38,042 nt of DNA from Burkholderiales bacterium (lineage in GTDB: Bacteria > Pseudomonadota > Gammaproteobacteria > Burkholderiales > JAEUOS01). The number at the start of each line of letters is the position of its first letter. Position 1 is the first letter of the stretch. Below are positions 9,800 to 16,137 of the stretch, in pieces. The DNA lies in the NCBI GenBank assembly GCA_016790695.1, contig JAEUOS010000157.1, forward strand, positions 1 through 38,042, written 5' to 3'. The translations under genes and the position numbers were made by a program. Below the pieces are notes generated by a model. The model was not told where the DNA came from, searched no databases, and was given only the letters and a program-made list of their open reading frames with translations.

Positions 9800-10183
9800 C
9801 TAGTGCAGCGTGCGCGGCATCGACAGCACGAACTCCGGAATCTGCGCGTCGAAGCGCGTGCCGTCCTCGGCGACCATCTGGTAGGTGCCGCGCATGGTGC
9901 CGACCGGCGTCGCCAGCGGGGTGCCGCTCTGGTACTCGTACTGGTCGCCGGGCTTGATCAGCGGCTGCTGGCCGACCACGCCGAGCCCCTTGACCTCCTG
10001 CGAGCGGCCGTCGGCGTCGGTGATGATCCAGTGGCGGCTGATCAGCTGCGCCGCCACCCGGCCGATGTTGCGGATGGTGATGAAGTAGGCGAACACGAAG
10101 GGCCCGCGCTCGGTGTCGCTCTGCTCGGGCAGGAACTGCGTGCGCACGCTCACGCTGATGTCGTAACGGGAGTCCGCAGTCAT
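9800..10183 (-). CDS. apaG: Co2+/Mg2+ efflux-associated protein ApaG
   Basis: A 127-residue ApaG protein, full length. It folds as a fibronectin-III-like beta sandwich and is linked to cobalt resistance and to Ap4A levels in enterobacteria; the biochemical role is not settled. Conserved landmarks are 'FAYFITIRNIG', 'QLISRHWIITDADG', 'EVKGLGVVGQQPLIKPG' and 'YEYQSGTPLATPVGTMRGTYQM'. The frame is open far upstream to 10867, antisense to the DUF3047 gene, but homology starts at the ATG at 10183. It is on the same strand as mltA, 159 bases upstream of it, an arrangement familiar in Betaproteobacteria. Confidence 0.95.
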   Translation of the reverse strand: MTADSRYDISVSVRTQFLPEQSDTERGPFVFAYFITIRNIGRVAAQLISRHWIITDADGRSQEVKGLGVVGQQPLIKPGDQYEYQSGTPLATPVGTMRGTYQMVAEDGTRFDAQIPEFVLSMPRTLH

Positions 10184-10324
10184 GCCGGCATTGCACACGA
10201 ATTCCGCCGGTCGTGCAATAGCGGTCGTCCCGCATTCGCGGGCCGCGCGGCGGCACGCTATCATCGGCGCGCCGCCGCGCCGTCCGCGTCGCGCCGGCGC
10301 GAACACGACAAGGGAGACATCCAG

Positions 10325-11086
10325 GTGCTTCGAACCGCGCACGGGATCGCCGCGCTGGCGCTGGTGGCCGCGGCCTGCGCGCCGCTGCCGCCGCAGCCGC
10401 CCGCGCACATCGAGCTGGCCGACGTCACGCCGTTCTCGGCCGCCGCGCCGGGCGCGGCGCTGCCCGGCGGCTGGCAGCGCTGGACCCTGGCGCGCTTCAA
10501 GAAGCCGACGAGCTACGACCTGATCCACAAGGACGGCCGCACCGTGGTCGAGGCGCGCGCCGACGGCTCGGCGTCGGCGCTGCTGCATCCGCTCGACCGC
10601 CTCGATCCGCGCCGCTACCGCGCGCTGTCGTGGCGCTGGAAGACCGAGTCCCTGGTGCGCGACCAGGACAACACCAGGAGCGCGACCGAGGACGCGCCGC
10701 TGCGCCTGGTGGTGCGCTTCGACGGCGACCGCAGCAAGCTCGACTTCTCCGAGCGCATGTTCGCGGCCCAGGTGAAGGCGGTCACCGGGCAGGAACTGCC
10801 GTACGCGACGCTGATGTACATCTGGGCGCGCGCGCAGCCGCGCGAGAAGGTGATCGTGAGCCGCCACACCGAGCGCATCCGCATGATCGTCGTCGAGACC
10901 GGCAGCGACGGCCTCGGCGCGTGGCAGCAGGTGCGGCGCAACCTCTACGAGGACTTCCGGCGCGCCTACGGCGAGGAGCCGGGGCCGATCACGGGCATCG
11001 GCATCATGACCGACACCGACAACACCGGCGGCAGCGCGCGCAGCTGGTACGGCGACATCGCGCTCGACGCGCCGCGCGGGCGCTGA
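10325..11086 (+). CDS. DUF3047 domain exported protein (copy 1)
   Basis: A 253-residue protein of the DUF3047 family, function unknown. It starts at a GTG with AGGGAG at 10311-10316. A hydrophobic N-terminus ends at Cys18 (VAAAC), a weak lipobox, so it is exported and perhaps lipidated. The body shows family landmarks: 'ALSWRWKTE', a charged 'RLVVRFDGD', 'LMYIWARAQPREKVIVS', and the C-terminal 'RRNLYEDFRRAYGEEPGPITG' and MTDTDNTG...WYGDI. A second member lies at 31157-31912 in this window. The following repair genes start 61 bases downstream but need not be functionally linked. Confidence 0.8.
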   Translation: MLRTAHGIAALALVAAACAPLPPQPPAHIELADVTPFSAAAPGAALPGGWQRWTLARFKKPTSYDLIHKDGRTVVEARADGSASALLHPLDRLDPRRYRALSWRWKTESLVRDQDNTRSATEDAPLRLVVRFDGDRSKLDFSERMFAAQVKAVTGQELPYATLMYIWARAQPREKVIVSRHTERIRMIVVETGSDGLGAWQQVRRNLYEDFRRAYGEEPGPITGIGIMTDTDNTGGSARSWYGDIALDAPRGR

Positions 11087-11147
11087 CGCGCGCTTCGAGG
11101 TCCGAAAACGGCCAGCCGGCGCGGCGGCCGCGCGCTACAGTGGCGCC

Positions 11148-12650
11148 ATGCCTGCCCCGATCCGACCCGCCGCCGCCGCTGCGCTGGACCCCGACACCTG
11201 CTACCGGGCGCTGGCGACGCGCGACGCGCGCTTCGACGGCCGCTTCTTCGTCGGCGTGCGCACCACCGGCGTGTTCTGCCGGCCGATCTGCCCGGCGCGC
11301 ACGCCCAAGCGCGCCAACGTCGAGTTCCATCCGTCGGCGGCCGCGGCGTTCGCCTCGGGGTACCGGCCGTGCCTGCGCTGCCGCCCCGAGCGCGCGCCGC
11401 GCAGCGAGGCCGAGGGCGCGCCCGGCGCGCTGCTGGTCGCGCGCGCGCTGGCGGCGATCGACGCGGGCGCGCTCGACGAGGCCTCGCTGGAGGACCTGAG
11501 CGCGCGCATCGGCGTCACCGCGCGCCACCTGCGGCGCCTGTTCCACGACCACCTCGGGGCCGCGCCGCTGGCGGTCGCGCAGACGCGCCGGCTGCTGTTC
11601 GCGCGCCAGCTCATCGACGAGACCGACCTGCCGCTCACCCGCGTGGCGTTCGCGGCCGGCTTCGCCAGCGTGCGCCGCTTCAACGCCGCGGTGGCCGCCG
11701 CCTATCACGCGCCGCCCGGCGCCCTGCGGCGCCGCGTCCGCGGCGGCGCCGCCGCGCCCGCGTCCGCGTCCGCGGCGGTGACCCTGCGCCTCGGCGCCTA
11801 CGGCGCCGACGAGTTCGCGCGCATGCTCGATTTCTATCGCGCCCGCGCCTTCCCCGGGATCGAGACGGTCGACGCCGCCCGCTATGCGCGCAGCGTGCGC
11901 ATCGGCGCGACCGACGGCGCGCTCGCGCTCGCGCTCGACGCCGGCCAGCTGTGCCTGACCTGCGACTTTCCGGATGCCGCGCGCCTGCCGCGCATCGCGG
12001 CGCGCGCGCGGCGCATGTTCGACGTCGCCGCGCCGCTCGCGGCGATCGGCGCCCATCTCGGCGCGGACCGGCGCCTGCGGCCCGCGCTCGCGCGCGGCGT
12101 GCCGCGCGTGCCGGTCGCCTGGGATCCCTTCGAGCTGGCGGTGCGCGCGGTGCTCGGCCAGCAGGTGAGCGTCGCGGCCGCGACCACGCTGGCGGCGCGG
12201 CTGGTGCAGCGCTTCGGCGCGCCGCTCGCCTGCGCCGACCCCGGCCTGGTGCGCGCCTTTCCGGCTCCGGAGCTGCTGGCGGCGCTGGCGCCGGCGGACC
12301 TCGCCGCGCTCGGCATCGTGCGCGCGCGCGCCGGCGCGATCATCGCCCTGGCGCGGCATGTCGCGGCGACCGCGGGGTGGCGCGAGGGCTACGCGGGACT
12401 CGCGCCGTTCGTCGAGGCGCTGACCGCGCTGCCCGGCATCGGTGCCTGGACCGCGCAGTACGTCGCGCTGCGCGGCTTCGCCGATCCCGATGCGTTTCCG
12501 GCCGCCGACCTGGGCCTGCTCCGGGCGGCGCGCGCGCTCGGCATCGCCGCCACGCCGCGCGCGCTCGCGCAGTGCGCCGAGCGCTGGCGTCCGTGGCGCG
12601 CCTACGCGGCGCAGGCATTGTGGAACTTCAACCCGAAGGACTCGGCATGA
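11148..12650 (+). CDS. alkA: Ada-type regulator fused to 3-methyladenine DNA glycosylase (AdaN-AraC-AlkA)
   Basis: A 500-residue fusion. Residues ~15-80 are the Ada N-terminal zinc domain with Cys44, Cys48, Cys75 and Cys78, matching Cys38/42/69/72 of E. coli Ada; the first accepts methyl groups from phosphotriesters and makes Ada a transcription activator. Residues ~95-185 are an AraC-type helix-turn-helix ('EDLSARIGVTARHLRRLF', 'RVAFAAGFASVRRFN'). From ~205 on is an AlkA N-terminal domain and HhH-GPD glycosylase with 'LPGIGAWTAQYVALRG' and the catalytic Asp454 in 'FPAADLG'. It removes alkylated bases and probably senses alkylation to control its own operon. The ogt gene overlaps its stop by 4 bases. 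Confidence 0.92.
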   Translation: MPAPIRPAAAAALDPDTCYRALATRDARFDGRFFVGVRTTGVFCRPICPARTPKRANVEFHPSAAAAFASGYRPCLRCRPERAPRSEAEGAPGALLVARALAAIDAGALDEASLEDLSARIGVTARHLRRLFHDHLGAAPLAVAQTRRLLFARQLIDETDLPLTRVAFAAGFASVRRFNAAVAAAYHAPPGALRRRVRGGAAAPASASAAVTLRLGAYGADEFARMLDFYRARAFPGIETVDAARYARSVRIGATDGALALALDAGQLCLTCDFPDAARLPRIAARARRMFDVAAPLAAIGAHLGADRRLRPALARGVPRVPVAWDPFELAVRAVLGQQVSVAAATTLAARLVQRFGAPLACADPGLVRAFPAPELLAALAPADLAALGIVRARAGAIIALARHVAATAGWREGYAGLAPFVEALTALPGIGAWTAQYVALRGFADPDAFPAADLGLLRAARALGIAATPRALAQCAERWRPWRAYAAQALWNFNPKDSA

Positions 12651-13204
12651 AATCCTCGTCGCACGAACTGGTCATCGATCGCGTCGCGGCGCCGGACGGC
12701 GCGCCGTTCGGCGCGGTCCACGTCGTCGCCGGCCCCGCGGGCGTCTGTGCCATCGACTTCGCCGGCTGCGAGGCGCGCATGCACCGGCTGCTCGCGCGCC
12801 GCTTCGGCGGCGTCCGCCTGGTCGACGGGCCCGACCCGTGCGGCGCGTCGACCCGGCTGCGCGCCTATTTCGACGGCGCGCTCGAAGCGCTCGACGACCT
12901 CGCGGTCGATCCCGGCGGCACCGCGTTCCAGGCGGCCGCCTGGCGCGCGCTGCGTGCGATTCCCGCCGGGCAGACCGCGAGCTACCGGCAGCAGGCCGCG
13001 CGCATCGGCCGACCGGCGGCGGTGCGCGCGATCGGCGCGGCCAACGGCAACAACCCGATCGCCATCGCGCTGCCCTGCCACCGCGTGGTCGGCAGCGACG
13101 GCGCGCTCACCGGGTATGCGGGCGGGCTCGCCGCCAAGCGCTGGCTGCTCGACCACGAAGCGCGCCACGCGGCGCGCGCGCGGCGCCAGCGCGCCGCGCC
13201 CTAA
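12647..13204 (+). CDS. ogt: Methylated-DNA--protein-cysteine S-methyltransferase
   Basis: A 185-residue O6-alkylguanine transferase. The acceptor Cys144 lies in the invariant ALPCHRVVGSDG motif, followed by 'LTGYAGGLAAKRWLLDHE', and upstream is 'FQAAAWRALRAIPAGQTASY' for DNA binding. The protein repairs O6-methylguanine by suicidal methyl transfer to the Cys. Its ATG overlaps the stop of the AdaN-AlkA gene (ATGA), so the two are co-translated. A pair of strong hairpins follows the stop. The frame extends upstream inside the alkA gene, but that part is a shadow. Confidence 0.95.
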   Translation: MKSSSHELVIDRVAAPDGAPFGAVHVVAGPAGVCAIDFAGCEARMHRLLARRFGGVRLVDGPDPCGASTRLRAYFDGALEALDDLAVDPGGTAFQAAAWRALRAIPAGQTASYRQQAARIGRPAAVRAIGAANGNNPIAIALPCHRVVGSDGALTGYAGGLAAKRWLLDHEARHAARARRQRAAP

Positions 13205-13214
13205 GGTTCGCGCC

Positions 13215-13243
13215 CGCGCGGCCGTTAACCTCCGGGCCGCGCG
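13215..13243 (+). terminator. Hairpin after ogt, candidate terminator
   Basis: CGCGCGGCC (13215-13223) pairs perfectly with GGCCGCGCG (13235-13243) around an 11-base loop that contains gttaac. It begins 11 bases after the ogt stop. No T-tract follows, as is often the case in very GC-rich genomes. Confidence 0.45.
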
Positions 13244-13254
13244 CGTGTGCGCGG

Positions 13255-13278
13255 CGGCCGCGGCCCGCACCGCGGCCG
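13255..13278 (+). terminator. Second hairpin after ogt
   Basis: CGGCCGCGG (13255-13263) pairs perfectly with CCGCGGCCG (13270-13278) around a 6-base loop, with one further G-T pair possible at the base. It lies 11 bases after the first hairpin and 32 bases before the TTG start of the next gene. It could be part of a tandem terminator or lie in the leader of the globin-like gene. Confidence 0.4.
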
Positions 13279-13310
13279 TGGCGACGCGTGCTGCGAGGAG
13301 GGAACGACGC

Positions 13311-13823
13311 TTGAGCCGGGACGCACGGGTACAGACGGAGGCGGTCGCCGCCCCGGCGCGATCGGGCGTGCCCGCCGCAGCGGCACGAGCGGACGCGGTG
13401 GCGCTGCCGTTCCTCGCGGCCCTGCTCGCCGTGGTCGTCATCGGCTGCGCCGGGTTTCCCGCGGCCGCCGGCGGCTCCCTCTACGCGCGCCTCGGCGGCC
13501 TGCCGCAGATCCGCATGATCGTCGACGAGGCGCTCGAGCACGCGCTGCCGGGTCCGGGCGCGCTGCGCGACGCGGCCTACGCCGAGGCACTGGCGCGGCG
13601 CCTGTGCGCGGCCACCGGCGGCCCCTGCGCCCCGGCCGCCGCGCACGCGCCCGAGGGCGCCGGCGCGCTCACGGCGGCGGAATTCGGCGCGCTCGTCGGC
13701 GGCCTGCGCGCGGCGCTCGAGCGCCGCGTCGGCGAACGCGAGAAGAACGAACTGCTGCGCCTGATGGCGCCGCTGCGGCGCGAGCTCGCGCGCGCCGCGC
13801 GCCGGCGCCGCAGGCTGCGATAA
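13311..13823 (+). CDS. Exported group-1 truncated-globin-like protein, apparently lacking the haem site
   Basis: A 170-residue protein starting at TTG, with GAGGAGGG at 13295-13302 eight bases upstream. Residues ~26-45 form a hydrophobic segment ending in VVVIGC, a membrane anchor or lipobox. The rest resembles exported group-1 truncated haemoglobins: 'SLYARLGG' at the start of the domain, 'RLCAATGGPC', 'LTAAEFGALVGGLRAAL' and the very characteristic 'VGEREKNELLRLMAPLRRE'. Between RLGG and GGPC there are only 39 residues, about 15 fewer than usual, and the DMxxxHAG helix that gives the proximal (F8) His is replaced by an Ala/Pro/Gly stretch; the one His nearby is out of register. I infer a non-haem descendant. 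The tail is Arg-rich. Confidence 0.6.
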   Translation: MSRDARVQTEAVAAPARSGVPAAAARADAVALPFLAALLAVVVIGCAGFPAAAGGSLYARLGGLPQIRMIVDEALEHALPGPGALRDAAYAEALARRLCAATGGPCAPAAAHAPEGAGALTAAEFGALVGGLRAALERRVGEREKNELLRLMAPLRRELARAARRRRRLR

Positions 13824-13914
13824 TCGCGCCGCGACGGGCCCGGCCGCGTGCCGTGTCCGCATCCGGGCGCCGCGCCGGCGGCCCGGTCGATCCAACCATC
13901 CGCGGAGGTTTCCG

Positions 13915-15036
13915 ATGAGCAACACCGGCTTTCCCTTGCCAGCCCGCTACGACCATGTCGGCAGCTTTCTCCGGCCCAAGTACCTGCTCGATGCGCGCGA
14001 GCAGAAGGCGAAGGGGGAGATCAGCGCCGCGGACCTGCGCAAGGTGGAGGACCGCGCCATCGCCGAGATCGTGCGCTTCCAGGAGGACGTCGGCCTGAAG
14101 GCGATCACCGACGGCGAGTTCCGCCGCACCTATTTCCACATCGATTTCCTCGAGCAGCTGGGCGGCGTGTCGACCGACATCCCGGTCACGTTCATCAAGC
14201 CCGACGGCTCGGAGGAACTGGCCCCGCCGGTGATGCGGGTGGTCGACAAGGTGCGCCACGTCAAGGACATCCAGCGCGCCGACTACGAGTACCTGGCCGG
14301 CCAGGTCAGCGCGGGCCACACGCCCAAGGTGTGCATCCCGTCGCCGACCATGCTGCACTTCCGCGGCGGCCGCGCCGGCATCAGCCGGACCCACTATCCG
14401 GAGCTCGATCCCGACTTCTACGACGACGTCGCGCGCGCGTTCGGCGACGAGCTGCGCTCGCTCGCGGCCGCCGGCTGCACCTACGTCCAGCTCGACGACA
14501 CCAACCTCGCCTACCTGTGCGACGAGCGCATGCGCGAGGCGGCGCGGCAGCGCGGCGACGATCCGAACGAGCTGCCGCACCGCTACGCCGGGTTCATCAA
14601 CAAGGTGGTCGCGCAGAAGCCGGCCGGCATGACCCTCGCGATGCACCTGTGCCGCGGCAACTTCAAGAGCACCCACGCCGCCGCCGGCAACTACGAGCCG
14701 GTGGCCGAGGCGCTGCTCTCCGAGATGGACCTCGACGCGTATTTCCTCGAGTACGACGACGAGCGTTCGGGCGACTTCCGGCCGCTGCGCTTCCTGCCCA
14801 AGGGCAAGGTCGTCGTGCTGGGGCTGGTGACGACCAAGTTCGGGCAGATGGAGTCGAAGGACGACCTCAAGCGCCGCATCGACGAGGCGGCCCGCTACGC
14901 GCCGCTGGAGCAGCTCGCGCTCTCGCCGCAGTGCGGCTTCTCCAGCACCGTGCACGGCAACAACATCGCCGTCGAGGCGCAGCGCAGCAAGCTGCGCCTG
15001 GTGATCGAGACCGCGCAGGAAGTCTGGAAGGCCTGA
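13915..15036 (+). CDS. Cobalamin-independent methionine synthase-like protein (MetE C-terminal domain, YxjG/YxjH type)
   Basis: A 373-residue protein made only of the catalytic MetE-type barrel. The N-terminus 'YDHVGSFLRPKYLLDAREQ' and 'VGLKAITDGEFRR' are typical. Zinc ligands can be read as His244 and Cys246 in 'AMHLCRGN', Glu279 in 'FLEYDDE' and Cys340 in 'SPQCGFSS'. Full-length MetE has a second N-terminal barrel that helps bind polyglutamyl folate; short members such as this may use another methyl donor to methylate homocysteine. GGAGG at 13902-13906 sets the ATG. It converges on ilvE with 25 bases between stops, and no SAM riboswitch or met regulator is evident. Confidence 0.88.
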   Translation: MSNTGFPLPARYDHVGSFLRPKYLLDAREQKAKGEISAADLRKVEDRAIAEIVRFQEDVGLKAITDGEFRRTYFHIDFLEQLGGVSTDIPVTFIKPDGSEELAPPVMRVVDKVRHVKDIQRADYEYLAGQVSAGHTPKVCIPSPTMLHFRGGRAGISRTHYPELDPDFYDDVARAFGDELRSLAAAGCTYVQLDDTNLAYLCDERMREAARQRGDDPNELPHRYAGFINKVVAQKPAGMTLAMHLCRGNFKSTHAAAGNYEPVAEALLSEMDLDAYFLEYDDERSGDFRPLRFLPKGKVVVLGLVTTKFGQMESKDDLKRRIDEAARYAPLEQLALSPQCGFSSTVHGNNIAVEAQRSKLRLVIETAQEVWKA

Positions 15037-15061
15037 CGCGCCGCACGCCGCGCGCGGCCCC

Positions 15062-16012
15062 TCAGGCGAGCGCGGTGAGCCAGTCGGCGTGCCGCGCGTC
15101 GCGGCCCTCGACGCAGGCGCGAAAGCGCGCCATCAGGTGCCGCGTCACCGGGCCGGGGCGGCCGTCGCCGATGCGGCGGCGGTCGATCTCGACGATCGGC
15201 GTCACCTCCGCCGCGGTGCCGGTGAAGAAGGCCTCGTCGGCGATGTAGGTCTCGTCGCGGGTGACGCGCCGCGACTCGACCGCGATGCCGTCCTCGCGCG
15301 CGAGCGCGAGGATGGTGTCGCGGGTGATGCCCTCGAGCGCGGAAGTCGGCGCCGGCTCGACGAGGCGGCCGTCGCGCACGAGGAACAGGTTCTCGCCGGC
15401 GCCCTCGGCGACGAAGCCCTCGGTGTCGAGCAGCAGGGCCTCGTCGAAGCCCTCGGCGCGCGCCTCGCGGTTGGCGAGGATCGAATTGGCATAGGTCGAG
15501 ACCGACTTCGACCGGCACATCTGCACGTTGACGTGGTGGCGCGCGTACGACGAGATGCGCACGCGGATGCCGCGCTCGGCCGCGCCGTCGCCGAGGTAGC
15601 TGCCCCACGGCCAGGCGGCGATCGCCACGTGCACGCGCGCGCCGTCGGGGTTGACGCCCATGCGCTCGGGGCCGAGGAAGGCGAGCGGGCGGATGTAGCC
15701 GTGCGCGAGGCGGTTGGCGCGCACCACCTCGCACTGCGCCTGCATCAGCGCCGCCTGGGTGTAGGGCAGCTCGATCGACAGGATGTGCGCCGACTGCAGC
15801 AGCCGGCGCGTGTGCTCGGCGAGGCGGAAGATCGCCGTGCCCGTCGCCGTGCGGTAGGCGCGCACGCCCTCGAAGACGCCGAGGCCGTAGTGCAGGGTGT
15901 GGGTGAGGACATGGGTGGCGGCGCCCTGCCAGGACCGCAGCGCGCCGTCGAGCCAGATCCAGCCGTCGCGCTCGGCCATGCTGGCGGCGGCGCCGCCTGC
16001 TTGCGTGTTCAT
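15062..16012 (-). CDS. ilvE: Branched-chain amino acid aminotransferase
   Basis: A 316-residue PLP enzyme of fold type IV. It interconverts Val, Leu and Ile with their 2-oxo acids, using glutamate/2-oxoglutarate. Recognisable parts are 'THTLHYGLGVFEGVRAY', 'YIRPLAFLG', the PLP lysine Lys169 in 'CRSKSVSTYANSILA', 'GFVAEGAGENLFLVRDG', 'GITRDTILALA' and 'ADEAFFTGTAAEVTPI'. The start at 16012 is chosen because AAGGAG lies about seven bases upstream; the open frame to 16129 adds an Arg-rich extension unlike the family. It is divergent from the PAS kinase with 125 bases between. A D-amino-acid or ADC-lyase relative is less likely given the match. Confidence 0.93.
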   Translation of the reverse strand: MNTQAGGAAASMAERDGWIWLDGALRSWQGAATHVLTHTLHYGLGVFEGVRAYRTATGTAIFRLAEHTRRLLQSAHILSIELPYTQAALMQAQCEVVRANRLAHGYIRPLAFLGPERMGVNPDGARVHVAIAAWPWGSYLGDGAAERGIRVRISSYARHHVNVQMCRSKSVSTYANSILANREARAEGFDEALLLDTEGFVAEGAGENLFLVRDGRLVEPAPTSALEGITRDTILALAREDGIAVESRRVTRDETYIADEAFFTGTAAEVTPIVEIDRRRIGDGRPGPVTRHLMARFRACVEGRDARHADWLTALA

Positions 16013-16137
16013 CGTCGGTCTCCTTGCTCGCGGATGGCGGCCGCGCGCCGCGGGGTGCCCGCGGTCCGATCGCGGCCGGGCGTCCACTGTGCCGCGCCGG
16101 TCCCGGCACGCGCAAACGAAAAGAGGCACACTGTCGG

